Of a DNA stretch of 64,000 bases, positions 1 through 8,441 are shown piece after piece. Source of the stretch: an uncultured Thalassotalea sp. Lineage in GTDB: Bacteria; Pseudomonadota; Gammaproteobacteria; Enterobacterales; Alteromonadaceae. The position numbers were made by a program, and so were the translations under genes. Position 1 is the first letter of the stretch; each line of letters opens with the position of its first letter. Below the pieces are notes generated by a model, which was not told the origin of the DNA, made no database searches, and worked only from the letters and a program-made list of their open reading frames with translations. Location: NCBI GenBank assembly GCA_947502355.1, contig CANMZP010000005.1:62001-126000 (forward strand), written 5' to 3'.

Positions 1-1
1 G

Positions 2-82
2 GATCTTACCAAGCTTGAAGAAGGTGAGGAAGAGGAACCTAATTATGCTAATCAAAATGCTATTGAACCTGCGAGGCCATAA
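2..82 (+). CDS. fliF: FliF C-terminal end (partial, runs off the window)
   Basis: An open frame from base 2 ends at TAA (80-82), three bases before the fliG start. It gives a short acidic tail rich in Glu and Asn/Pro. The cytoplasmic C-terminus of the MS-ring protein FliF is an acidic peptide that binds the N-terminal domain of FliG, and fliF is the usual gene immediately upstream of fliG. The identification rests on position and composition only, because just 26 residues are visible. No domain can be checked. Confidence 0.6.
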   Translation, partial: DLTKLEEGEEEEPNYANQNAIEPARP

Positions 83-85
83 AAC

Positions 86-1024
86 ATGCTAGTAACTGAA
101 GGGGCGAAAAAAGCAGCCGTTTTACTGATGCTTTTAGGCAAAGATAAAGCAGAGAGTTTATTGCAAAATTTTGGCGAAGGAGAAATCGCTCAAATTAGTG
201 ATGCAATGAACCAAGTGGGCAGTTTAAGCAAATCAGATGCTGTCACGGTAATGAATGATTATTTAACACGGGTTGAAGAGTTGGCCCTACCAGGAGACGG
301 TATTGGCTTTGGTGCTTCATTGTTAAATAACCGACAGACTCAGGGCGTTCAAGTGGATGCTCTGGACATGTTATCAACATTACCTACCGAAAAAGTTGTT
401 GAGATCCTGGAACATGAACATGAGCAAGTGATTGCGGTCATTCTTGCTTATTTTGATGCGGAGCATGCTGCGGATTGTTTATTAAAATTTGAAAAAACGT
501 TAAGGGATGAATTGGTACTTAGAATTTCAGCATTAACCAATTTGCAACCGCAACTTCTGGAAGAGATTAATGCCTCTTTAGGCTCAGTAGTAAGTGATGT
601 GGCAACCAATAATGTTGCCTTCTCTGGCGCAGAGAAAATGGCTGACATCATTATGAATATGCCAAGAGATGAAGAGCGTAATGTCATGAATTCGCTTGAT
701 AACTCGCCGGATATGAAAGATAAAGTCTGTCAGTACTTCTTGAGCTTTGAAGAGTGTTCACAATACTCTGCTCGTGAAATGCTGATCATTTTAAAAGATT
801 TTGATCGTGAAAAATTAGCGATGGCGTGTGCCAAAGAGCCAGAAGAGATTATTGAGAACTTCGTTAAGTCGATGAGTTCTAGGGCGCAAGCTGCCTTTAA
901 AGATGAGTTGGTGTTAATAGCCGCTGAAGCCTCAACGGAATCAATTGAACTTGCACAACGCGATTTTATCTTCCACGTTAAAAACCTACTAAACAGTAAA
1001 AAAATTACTCGTAAAGGCAAGTAA
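86..1024 (+). CDS. fliG: Flagellar motor switch protein FliG
   Basis: FliG is the torque-generating subunit of the cytoplasmic C-ring. It binds FliF by its N-terminus and FliM by its middle domain, and it faces the stator with its C-terminal domain. The 312-residue product begins with the family pattern GAKKAAVLLMLLGKD. An EHEQ motif replaces the usual EHPQ of the middle domain. The C-terminal charged helix keeps the Arg and Lys-Asp-Glu residues (SSRAQAAFKDEL) that contact the stator in other bacteria. It is slightly shorter than the roughly 330-residue norm. It follows the fliF stop by three bases and is directly followed by the next gene, so it lies inside one operon. Confidence 0.93.
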   Translation: MLVTEGAKKAAVLLMLLGKDKAESLLQNFGEGEIAQISDAMNQVGSLSKSDAVTVMNDYLTRVEELALPGDGIGFGASLLNNRQTQGVQVDALDMLSTLPTEKVVEILEHEHEQVIAVILAYFDAEHAADCLLKFEKTLRDELVLRISALTNLQPQLLEEINASLGSVVSDVATNNVAFSGAEKMADIIMNMPRDEERNVMNSLDNSPDMKDKVCQYFLSFEECSQYSAREMLIILKDFDREKLAMACAKEPEEIIENFVKSMSSRAQAAFKDELVLIAAEASTESIELAQRDFIFHVKNLLNSKKITRKGK

Positions 1025-1309
1025 ATGTCAGAAACAAAGCATATTTTATCCACGTTAGCGGGCTATCATTATTTTCTAGAACTTTGGCATGAAAGCTTAA
1101 GTAGCGATAACGTAGAATACTTTGCTCAAGAGTCGCTATTGATGTCTTTGATTGAGCAACAAGATAAAGTGAGTGAGTTGGCAATAACCACAGAGCAGGC
1201 AATAATTCCGCAAGTGGCTGCTTTATTGGCTAAAGTGAAAGGCCAGTTATCCATCAATGAGCAACTCACCAATCAGAAATTAAGTACTGAGCAGGCAGGT
1301 ACATTGTAA
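1025..1309 (+). CDS. Unknown 94-residue protein in the flagellar operon
   Basis: I do not recognise a family. The ATG follows the fliG stop codon with no gap, and the last codon overlaps the next ATG, so expression is probably translationally coupled. The product is soluble and mostly helical by composition, with no signal peptide or membrane segment. It is rich in Leu, Gln and Glu in the second half, as in small secretion chaperones. In other bacteria fliH stands at this position, but this protein is far too short for FliH. A FliT-like or export-chaperone role is possible but not supported by any motif. Confidence 0.6.
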   Translation: MSETKHILSTLAGYHYFLELWHESLSSDNVEYFAQESLLMSLIEQQDKVSELAITTEQAIIPQVAALLAKVKGQLSINEQLTNQKLSTEQAGTL

Positions 1310-2094
1310 TGTCAATAGAGCGTAAAAAGGTTATTGATTCAATCGCGAATTTCCAATTACAAGATAATGAATTCAAGCCAGAGCAGCCTGAACGTTTTGA
1401 AGAGCAAGCTGTGGAAGTTAATAACCCGGTTATTGATAACCCCATTGACCCTGCTTTCGCCCCAAAAACAACGCAATTTTTAACGGCCAATAATCCTAAG
1501 TTTCTTATTGTAATCGCTTTAGTTATTACGTTATGCATTTATGGCGTAGTGACTTCTATTTTTAACTCAAATAGTGTTGTTAAAGAAAATGGCAATGCCT
1601 CTGAGAGTTTCGAGATAAGTGCCTTAAAGAATGATGTCGCGCAGATGCAGCAAACCATGAATTCGGTGTTAGAAAAATTAGAAACCCTTTCGACTAAAGA
1701 CACACTGAATCAACAAAAACAACAGCAAATTGATCTGCTGATTAATGACTTAAGCCTTAGTAACGGTGTGCAAGACAGCCGTTTTGCCGAACAGTTAGCA
1801 ACGTTAACTGTGTGGCAAAAAGAATACCAAGCCAAGCAATTAACCTTACTTGAATCGCAAAAACGACAATTGGCCAATTTGTCTGTCGATATTGAGAAAT
1901 TAAATAAAGACGCCGTTAGCCATAATTACGCGAATAAATTTATTAACTGGCAAGCCGATGTCGATACGATAAAGGAACAGCAAGTGCAAATAAACAATTT
2001 ATTGCTGGCCTTGCAGAAAGAATACATTAAATTGAATCAGTATCAGATGCTTAATAAAACCCCATCTATTGCCAATCAAGGGGGGAGTAAATAA
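1309..2094 (+). CDS. Unknown membrane-anchored coiled-coil protein in the flagellar operon
   Basis: The 261-residue product has an acidic, Pro-rich N-terminal segment (about 1-62) and one hydrophobic helix near residues 64-84. A long Gln/Lys/Leu-rich region with coiled-coil character follows to the C-terminus, so it is probably bitopic. The ATG overlaps the end of the upstream gene by one base, and the stop is two bases before the next gene. It stands where fliH/fliI often lie but lacks any ATPase or FliH feature. FliL-like and FliK-like roles were considered. FliL is also single-pass but shorter and not coiled-coil, so the function stays open. Confidence 0.6.
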   Translation: MSIERKKVIDSIANFQLQDNEFKPEQPERFEEQAVEVNNPVIDNPIDPAFAPKTTQFLTANNPKFLIVIALVITLCIYGVVTSIFNSNSVVKENGNASESFEISALKNDVAQMQQTMNSVLEKLETLSTKDTLNQQKQQQIDLLINDLSLSNGVQDSRFAEQLATLTVWQKEYQAKQLTLLESQKRQLANLSVDIEKLNKDAVSHNYANKFINWQADVDTIKEQQVQINNLLLALQKEYIKLNQYQMLNKTPSIANQGGSK

Positions 2095-2096
2095 CC

Positions 2097-3236
2097 ATGA
2101 ATGCCTTACAAATCTTAGTGGTTGAAGATAACCCTATTCAAAGTAAAATTGTTGAAAACCGTCTTAAACAATGTGGTGTGATTCATGTTGATGTGGCATG
2201 CGATGGTCAAGAAGCGCTTAACCTTTTGAAGGTTAAAACATTTGATTTAATGCTTATTGATGTGCTTATGGATGGCATGGATGGTATTACGTTGATTAAT
2301 GAGCTTCATTATAACGACGTTAACGTGCCATTTTATATAACCTCTTCATTGAGTGCGGAGTCTTTATATTTTATAAATGAAATGGGCCGCCAATTTGAGT
2401 TACCTATTCTAGGGGTCTTACCAAAGCCTATCACCTTAGACGTGTTAAAACCGCTATTACAAAAGCTATTACCGGATGCCAAAAAACAAACTATAGATGT
2501 TCAGAAAAAGTATGCTTTTACTGACTTTATTTCACTAATGGATGAAAATCAGATTGAAGTGAGCTTTGGTGAAATTAAATCCATAAGAACCAATGAAGTT
2601 GATACGGTTACCATTAAATATAAGCTTGAAAAGGAAAACCGCCTGATCTCTTGGGCCGATGTGTTACTTCAAGAAGGACTTTCTGCAGCTGATCAGCAAG
2701 CGCAGGTCAAGGCATTTGAGCAGTTTACCGATTTAGCAATAGATGCCTTGCCTAGCGAAATAGAAGCAAGTGCTTTGCCTATTCTTTCTTTTAATGTTTC
2801 CGTTGGTTTATTAGAAAACTCTGCTTTTTTTGATATGATCAATCATTACTTCAATAAACGAAAAATCCCACATAATCGTATTGTACTGGAAGTTGATGAA
2901 ATAGAACTCGTTAATGGGTATAAAGCCATTTTGCCAGGTATTACTCGAGCAAGAATACATGGTTACACGGTTGCTATTGGTAGCATTAAAAGAGGCTACC
3001 AGTCATTACTGACGATTCGTGAACTGCCGATATCTGAGATTCGATTAGACGAGGCGCTTATTGAGAATTGTGACCGAATCATCAGCAAAAATGTGCTTAT
3101 CTCATCGTTGATCAAAATGGCAAAAATTGAGTCCATTAAATCTACTGCGGTTGGGGTAAACTCTTCAGAAGAACTATCAGTGTTGAAAAATTTATCTTGT
3201 GAGTATTACCGACTGAAGAGCAAGACGCCATGTTAA
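2097..3236 (+). CDS. Response regulator with REC domain and degenerate EAL domain
   Basis: Residues 1-120 form a CheY-like receiver. The acidic pair is in VVEDN, the phospho-acceptor Asp in LMLIDVLMDG, and the conserved Lys in LPKPI. Residues from about 140 to the end follow the fold of an EAL phosphodiesterase, but the catalytic signatures are lost. The EAL triplet is absent and the metal-binding DDFGTG loop reads AIGSIKRG. The usual DRSFI segment reads LDEALI, and AEGVET is AVGVNS. One glutamate (LEVDE) remains. The protein therefore probably does not cleave c-di-GMP and may act as a binding or signalling adaptor. It lies between fliG and fliM, suggesting control of the motor or of operon assembly. 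Confidence 0.75.
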   Translation: MNALQILVVEDNPIQSKIVENRLKQCGVIHVDVACDGQEALNLLKVKTFDLMLIDVLMDGMDGITLINELHYNDVNVPFYITSSLSAESLYFINEMGRQFELPILGVLPKPITLDVLKPLLQKLLPDAKKQTIDVQKKYAFTDFISLMDENQIEVSFGEIKSIRTNEVDTVTIKYKLEKENRLISWADVLLQEGLSAADQQAQVKAFEQFTDLAIDALPSEIEASALPILSFNVSVGLLENSAFFDMINHYFNKRKIPHNRIVLEVDEIELVNGYKAILPGITRARIHGYTVAIGSIKRGYQSLLTIRELPISEIRLDEALIENCDRIISKNVLISSLIKMAKIESIKSTAVGVNSSEELSVLKNLSCEYYRLKSKTPC

Positions 3237-3417
3237 TGCGGTTAAATCGCCGTCTGCAATAAAATTCACTTTTTATGTTACCTAAAGTGACAGTTTGCCA
3301 TCCGTAAGATTGTTAAAGTTTGAAATGTAGTAGTAATCGGATTGTTTTCAATTGTAATTGTGGCTGTTGCTGTGGTTGTAAATGGGGACGAGGTGGTATT
3401 TAGGGATTTAAAAAAGT

Positions 3418-4473
3418 ATGCAGCTTAGCAGTAAAACCGCACAGGTTAGTGACAATATTTTTACCAGTGATGATGCTGTTGAGGCACCCCAGTTAAATAC
3501 TGGCATTAAACCCATTGAGCATGAACGCTTGCTAGAGAAAACGTCTCGAGTGTCTGTTGAACAGAGACAATATCAGCCTTTCAATTTTGACTCGCTTCCA
3601 CAAATATCAGATATCGATATTCCCTTTTTTAATCGGTTATCGGATATGTTATCCGTCGTTTTTCCGCAAGTACTAAATGACAAATTTAATATTCAGGTTG
3701 AGATTGAGTCTTTAAAGAGCCAGGTTGTTTGCTACCGTTGCTTCAATGATGGCTTAGCAAGCGATAGCTTTGTTGTTCAATCACAGTGTTTAACTTGGAA
3801 CACCAATTTTCTGATTAGTTTTTCACGAAAATTCATTAACAATGCAATGAATGAGTACTTGTCACTGGGGAGCTCATTATCGCAAAGCATGAGTCGAACG
3901 GTGCAATCAGATAAGCCACTTTCTCGAATGGGGCAACAATTTACCAAGTCGGTGTCTGAATGCTGCTTTGAAAGCATAAATCAAATTCTACAACCTCATT
4001 TATCGTTGAATATGCTAACCCGCTATGTTGAAAACAACATTGAAAAAGCGGTATTGGTTGAAGGGCGTGAAAAAGTCGTTGTGTGTAAATTAATGGCGCG
4101 CATTAAGGATCAGGCTCCAAGACCAATCTGTCTTGTTTTTCCATTAAGCACCATCACCCCTTATTTAGATGAATTGGATAAATTAGCGAACTTACTGGCG
4201 GGGCAACTTGATGATGAGACCATATTTTTACCAAAAGAACAGTTAAAGCAGATCCCGTTTGAATTGGTCGCCGCAACACCAGAAGAGCAAGTGCCATTAC
4301 AACAAGTTACGCAAATGAAGGTAGGGGATATCATTCCGCTGCCTAATTTTAATCAGTTAGAAATGAAAATCATTGATGAGGTGATTTTTAAGGCATCACT
4401 AGGAAGTGACGGCGCTTATCATGCAGGGTTAATCACCCAAAAATGTACCTCAGACAATAACGATGTTAAATAG
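3418..4473 (+). CDS. fliM: Divergent flagellar motor switch protein FliM
   Basis: FliM is the middle subunit of the C-ring, between FliG and FliN. The 351-residue length, the position directly before fliN, and a C-terminal SpoA-like segment (about 290-340, with MKVGDIIPLP) support the call. The central part is only weakly like FliM. The N-terminus lacks the short LSQxEIDALL-type peptide that binds phosphorylated CheY in chemotactic bacteria. It is separated from the previous gene by 181 bases, the largest gap in the operon, so an internal promoter is possible. I am sure of a FliM/FliN-family protein and less sure that it works as a standard switch. Confidence 0.72.
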   Translation: MQLSSKTAQVSDNIFTSDDAVEAPQLNTGIKPIEHERLLEKTSRVSVEQRQYQPFNFDSLPQISDIDIPFFNRLSDMLSVVFPQVLNDKFNIQVEIESLKSQVVCYRCFNDGLASDSFVVQSQCLTWNTNFLISFSRKFINNAMNEYLSLGSSLSQSMSRTVQSDKPLSRMGQQFTKSVSECCFESINQILQPHLSLNMLTRYVENNIEKAVLVEGREKVVVCKLMARIKDQAPRPICLVFPLSTITPYLDELDKLANLLAGQLDDETIFLPKEQLKQIPFELVAATPEEQVPLQQVTQMKVGDIIPLPNFNQLEMKIIDEVIFKASLGSDGAYHAGLITQKCTSDNNDVK

Positions 4474-4485
4474 CAAAGGTTTCAC

Positions 4486-4788
4486 ATGTCGCAAGAATTA
4501 AATACAACAATTAGCCCTGAAGTCGCTTCTCAACTAGCGAACCCAGTTCAAGATAGCGAAGTAAACCCTATGCTGATGGGGTTACCGGTAACCTTGTCGG
4601 TTGAAGTAGGAAAATCGTTATTAAGTTTATCGGAAGTAAGTAATTTGACCATTGATTCGGTTGTCAAATTAGATAAAGCTTTAGCCGAACCTTTAAACGT
4701 AATGGTCAACAACAAGCTTGTTGCTAAAGCTGAGCTAGTGGTTGTTGAAAACCAATACGCAGCAAGAATTTTAGAGATCGTGGTGTAA
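4486..4788 (+). CDS. fliN: Flagellar motor switch protein FliN
   Basis: FliN forms the lower edge of the C-ring and also docks the export apparatus. The 100-residue product is essentially one SpoA domain. It contains the family pattern LPVTLSVEVGKSLLSLSEV, followed by a LDKALAEPLNVMVN segment and a C-terminal ARILEI. The N-terminal extension of about 30 residues is poorly conserved, as is usual. It starts 12 bases after fliM and ends one codon boundary before fliP, so the fliM-fliN-fliP-fliQ unit is tightly coupled. Confidence 0.85.
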   Translation: MSQELNTTISPEVASQLANPVQDSEVNPMLMGLPVTLSVEVGKSLLSLSEVSNLTIDSVVKLDKALAEPLNVMVNNKLVAKAELVVVENQYAARILEIVV

Positions 4789-5523
4789 ATGACTCGAGTT
4801 TTATTGCTCTTACTGTTATTACTGCCACTATCGGCTTTTGCTCAGGATAGCTTGTCAGTACTGACCGTAACGGATGCGCAAGGAACACAGGATTATAGTG
4901 TTAATATAAAAATATTAGCATTAATGACCTTGCTAGGTGCACTCCCTGCGTTATTAATGGTAATGACCCCGTTTACCCGCATTATTATTGTGTTGGCGCT
5001 GTTAAGGCAAGCACTCGGTACACAACAAACACCATCAAATCAAATTTTATTAGGGTTGGCGCTCATATTAACGTTTTTTATTATGACGCCGGTGGTTGAA
5101 AAAATTGATGTCCAAGCCTGGCAACCGTTGCAGGCTGAACAGATAACCGATAAAGAAGCATTTACCTTGGCCATGGAGCCGATAAGGGAGTTTATGCTTT
5201 CTCAGGTCTACCTAGAAGATCTGGAAACCTTTGCTTCTTTTTTAGATAAAGACATTAGCGTTGTTAACGACAAAGACATTCCTTTTTCGATTTTAATGCC
5301 GGCCTTTTTAACCAGTGAATTAAAAATTGGCTTTGTCACCGGTTTAATGATTTTTATACCGTTTCTGATAATTGATTTATTGGTCGCCAGTATTCTAATG
5401 GGTCTTGGTATGATGATGATGCCACCGGCTATGGTTTCGTTACCTATGAAGCTCCTAGTGTTTATTGCTATAGACGGTTGGACACTGATTTCCGACACCC
5501 TAGTTAGAGGCTTTATTATATGA
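4789..5523 (+). CDS. fliP: Flagellar export apparatus protein FliP
   Basis: FliP is the main subunit (five copies) of the helical export gate of the flagellar type III secretion system. The product of 244 residues has a cleavable signal peptide (about 1-18, ending SAFA), as FliP uniquely does. The hallmark MTPFTRIIIVLALLRQALGT follows the first transmembrane helix, and a second helical pair lies near the C-terminus (MGLGMMMMPPAMVSLPMKLL). It directly abuts fliN and overlaps fliQ by four bases. No fliO was found between fliN and fliP, although many bacteria have one there. Confidence 0.96.
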   Translation: MTRVLLLLLLLLPLSAFAQDSLSVLTVTDAQGTQDYSVNIKILALMTLLGALPALLMVMTPFTRIIIVLALLRQALGTQQTPSNQILLGLALILTFFIMTPVVEKIDVQAWQPLQAEQITDKEAFTLAMEPIREFMLSQVYLEDLETFASFLDKDISVVNDKDIPFSILMPAFLTSELKIGFVTGLMIFIPFLIIDLLVASILMGLGMMMMPPAMVSLPMKLLVFIAIDGWTLISDTLVRGFII

Positions 5524-5792
5524 GCCTTTTATCAAAAATATTTGACCTTACCAATGAGGCATTAAGTGTCGCCATTTGGGTTGCAGGTCCTTTACTTGGT
5601 GGTATTTTAATTTCTGGCTTAGTTGTCGGGATTTTACAAGCCGCTACCCACATTAATGATCCCGTGTTGGGTTTTGTACCCAAACTGGTTTTTATGACCA
5701 TTGCATTAAGTTTATTTGGCTCTACTTTGTTATTTCTAATAACTGAATTTGCCGAAACTGCCTTTGCAATGGCAGCTCAAGTAAAACGTTAG
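5520..5792 (+). CDS. fliQ: Flagellar export apparatus protein FliQ
   Basis: FliQ contributes four copies to the export gate together with FliP and FliR. The 90-residue product has two hydrophobic hairpin helices (about 14-40 and 52-78) and the family pattern LVVGILQAATHINDPVLGFVPK around the turn. The ATG overlaps the fliP stop (ATGA), so translation is coupled. Length and position are standard for the family. Confidence 0.95.
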   Translation: MSLLSKIFDLTNEALSVAIWVAGPLLGGILISGLVVGILQAATHINDPVLGFVPKLVFMTIALSLFGSTLLFLITEFAETAFAMAAQVKR

Positions 5793-5804
5793 AAGAGAAG
5801 AATC

Positions 5805-6920
5805 GTGCAGATAATTAGAATTGTAGCAGACTCAAAAAAAGCCGCCATAGCGCAAGCGTCTGAAAAGTTGGGCCCAAAAGGCATTATATTATCGCAACGT
5901 CTAACCGAAGATGGCTACGAAGTGGTTGCTGCGATTAATAGCTCGCAAGTGCCCGCTGTGGCTGAGCAAGATGCACCCATTGATGATGAGATGCCTCAAC
6001 AGCTTAGCAGTTTGCATGAGCAAATGAGTGATTTAAAAAGTTTGCTTGAAACCCAAAACAAGGTACATGGTTGGAATAAAAAATATACTTCTGATCCTAA
6101 AGAGCTAGCGTTATTAAAGCATTTGTTAAAACAGGGGTTTCCAATAAATTTGGTTAAGCAAACCCTTAATGATATTAAACAGGCTAGAGAAGAGTTTAGT
6201 GAAGAAGTCGCTGAGTCTATTATTTTAAATCAGGTCATTACCGCACCATGGAATCTGCAAAATAATGGTGGTTGGTTAATGCTGATAGGGCCAACAGGGG
6301 TTGGCAAAACAACGACCTTGGCTAAAATTGCTTATCACTATGTGCTTGAGCATTCCGCTGATGATGTTGCCGTTATTTCTACCGATAATTACCGTGTTGG
6401 TGCCATTGAACAACTTCGAATTTATATGAAAACTTTAGGGGTAGACTATTTTGTTAGTAAAAATAGCACCCAAATAGAAGAACTGGTATATCAGTTAGCC
6501 GATCGTAAGATCGTGTTAGTGGATACGGCGGGTATGAGCCAAAAAGACATCGAATTGGTTCGCCAGGTTAAGATGTTAAGTTCAAAAATCAAAGACGTTA
6601 AAACCCTACTGACCGTTTCTGCCGCTTCGCAGCGTTTTGTTATTGATGATACGTTTGCGGCCTTATCGGATATTGATATTCATGGTTGTATCTTAACTAA
6701 AACGGATGAAACATCGTCGCTGGGGCAAGCAATCGCCGCATTGATTGAACACGAAATACCGCTTCGTTATATTTCTAATGGTCAGCGTGTCCCGGAAGAT
6801 TTAAAAATAGCCCGTGCCAGTTACTTAAAAGAATTGATGTCAGAAATGTCCGCAAGAAGACAAGGTATCGAATATGACGAAGATATCTTAGCGAGTGTTT
6901 TCTCCCAAGCTGAGGATTAA
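5805..6920 (+). CDS. flhF: Flagellar SRP-like GTPase FlhF
   Basis: FlhF is an SRP/FtsY-type GTPase that sets the position, and often the number, of polar flagella. The 371-residue product has the N-terminal MQIIRIVADS-type segment and a variable B region. The NG domain carries a P-loop at residues 162-170 (GPTGVGKTT), a DTAGM G3 motif near 240 and a TKxD guanine-specificity motif (LTKTDE). Translation starts at GTG, preceded by a purine-rich RBS. No flhG/ylxH follows. The next gene is fliA instead, and flhF interrupts the usual fliQ-fliR neighbourhood. A polar placement of this flagellum is likely but inferred. Confidence 0.93.
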   Translation: MQIIRIVADSKKAAIAQASEKLGPKGIILSQRLTEDGYEVVAAINSSQVPAVAEQDAPIDDEMPQQLSSLHEQMSDLKSLLETQNKVHGWNKKYTSDPKELALLKHLLKQGFPINLVKQTLNDIKQAREEFSEEVAESIILNQVITAPWNLQNNGGWLMLIGPTGVGKTTTLAKIAYHYVLEHSADDVAVISTDNYRVGAIEQLRIYMKTLGVDYFVSKNSTQIEELVYQLADRKIVLVDTAGMSQKDIELVRQVKMLSSKIKDVKTLLTVSAASQRFVIDDTFAALSDIDIHGCILTKTDETSSLGQAIAALIEHEIPLRYISNGQRVPEDLKIARASYLKELMSEMSARRQGIEYDEDILASVFSQAED

Positions 6921-6922
6921 CA

Positions 6923-7663
6923 ATGAACTACGCACAATATCAAAATTATGGTAACGAAGTGGTTAAAAAGAAAAACCACCCTCATCATGATATTGGCCAA
7001 TATTTTGATGTTGTTGGCCGAATTTGTGCGCAGTTTTTTAATCGTTTACCCAGTAATATTGAACCCGATGATGTGGTGCAAATAGGGACGTTGGCGTTGC
7101 TGGAGTTGCAGCAAAAATATCAGCAAGAAAACAAAGAGCTAAATGAAGGCATTGTGGTTTTGCGGGTGCGTGGGGCGATTATCGATTCAATGCGCAGCAA
7201 TGACTGGATGCCGCGTAAAACCATTGCCAATAAAACCAAGTTGGTTAAAGCTTATAACGCGCTTTGTCAGTCTTTGCTTAGAGAGCCAAGTGCCGACGAA
7301 ATGGCGGAATACCTAGAAATAACCGTTGAAGAATATCATCAGCAGCAAATGGAATTGAGCCAAACCAGTTTGTACTCGCTTGATGAAATCTTAGACGAGA
7401 ATGGGTCGTTTATCTGCGACTCTAGTCAAGAACTACCTGAGCATAAACTTGAAAAACAACAGTTAACGCAACTGATCAAAGAAGCGATTGTTGAGTTAAA
7501 TGAAAAAGAGCAAATTTTTGTTACCTTGTTTTATCAGGAGTTTATGAGTCAAAAAGAAATCGCCTTGATTTTAGAGTGTAGTGAAGCGTCGGTCAGCCGT
7601 ATCCATGGCAAGGTGTTAATTCGTTTAGCGGCCAAACTGCAAGCTTCAGACAATGGTTGTTAA
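6923..7663 (+). CDS. fliA: Flagellar sigma factor (sigma-28, FliA)
   Basis: This sigma-70-family group 3 factor directs late flagellar genes. The 246 residues contain region 2 with PSNIEPDDVVQIG and the -10 recognition helix segment VRGAIIDSMRSNDWMPR, then region 3. Region 4 carries a helix-turn-helix (FMSQKEIALILECSEASVSRIHGKVL). It lies two bases after flhF and overlaps fliR by 11 bases. Its likely targets in this window are the two flagellin genes and flgM, which share the pattern TGAAA-N15-GTCGCTA. FlgM, its antagonist, is encoded at 11253-11564. Confidence 0.9.
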   Translation: MNYAQYQNYGNEVVKKKNHPHHDIGQYFDVVGRICAQFFNRLPSNIEPDDVVQIGTLALLELQQKYQQENKELNEGIVVLRVRGAIIDSMRSNDWMPRKTIANKTKLVKAYNALCQSLLREPSADEMAEYLEITVEEYHQQQMELSQTSLYSLDEILDENGSFICDSSQELPEHKLEKQQLTQLIKEAIVELNEKEQIFVTLFYQEFMSQKEIALILECSEASVSRIHGKVLIRLAAKLQASDNGC

Positions 7664-8441
7664 TTTCGATTTATCTTTTCTTGAGAGCATTATTTACGCC
7701 TTCTTTTTTGCGTTAGTCCGTTGCTCTATCTTTATTACTACCTTGCCCCTTGTCGGCAGTAAAAGCTTGCCTGGCACCATCAAAGTCTTGTTTATTTTTA
7801 TTTTAAGCTTAGTCGGTGGCTTTATTATTCAGCCCGAATTAGGCAGCATTATGCGTGAACATTCGGTGTTATCCATAACCGCATCGCAAGTGTTAATCGG
7901 CTTAATCATGGGCTTTATCTTTAGGCTGGTTTTCGAGATGTTTGAGCTGGCAGGGCGACTAATATCCATGGCCTCCGGCTTTGGTTTTGCCGATCAGCCT
8001 GGCTTTGCTAGCAACCAAAAGAATTCAATGATTGGTTCGTTGTTGTATATTTTTATTTCGTTGGTGTTTATCGCCTCTGACGGCATCAATTTGTTTGTTT
8101 CAACCGTTTTCGAGAGTTTCTTTTTAATTCACATTCCTTGGAGTGAGTCTTTACAGCGCTTATTTCCCGATGTTATTAGCTGGATGGCAGGCATGTTCAT
8201 TCAGGGGATGATGCTTGGTTTGCCTGTCGTTAGCGCCGTTTGGGGATGTACGTTAATGCTTTCCGTTCTTAACAAAGCGGCACCCGCTTTACAGGTTATT
8301 TCGGTAGGTTTCCCATTGTATATCGTTTGCGCCATCTATTTTTTGTGGTTAACAAACCCGGCACGAAATAATGATGCGATTGATCTTTTTGAGTCGATGC
8401 ACTCTTTAATTTTTATCACATTAAGGGGGCTCAGTGTCTGA
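7653..8441 (+). CDS. fliR: Flagellar export apparatus protein FliR
   Basis: FliR is the single-copy subunit that completes the FliP5-Q4-R1 export gate. The 262-residue product is almost wholly hydrophobic, with five to six transmembrane stretches. It shows the family segments RCSIFITTLPLVGSKSLPG near residue 20 and ASGFGFADQPGF near residue 105, plus a conserved PALQVISVGFPL near the C-terminus. It overlaps fliA at its start and flhB at its end, so these genes are co-translated. Confidence 0.93.
   Translation: MVVNFDLSFLESIIYAFFFALVRCSIFITTLPLVGSKSLPGTIKVLFIFILSLVGGFIIQPELGSIMREHSVLSITASQVLIGLIMGFIFRLVFEMFELAGRLISMASGFGFADQPGFASNQKNSMIGSLLYIFISLVFIASDGINLFVSTVFESFFLIHIPWSESLQRLFPDVISWMAGMFIQGMMLGLPVVSAVWGCTLMLSVLNKAAPALQVISVGFPLYIVCAIYFLWLTNPARNNDAIDLFESMHSLIFITLRGLSV

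Noticed and set aside
3283-3309. Sigma-28 promoter before fliM (TAAAGTGA...CCGTAAG)
   Set aside because: The spacing is one base short and the -10 box differs from the three good promoters in the window, so it may be chance.
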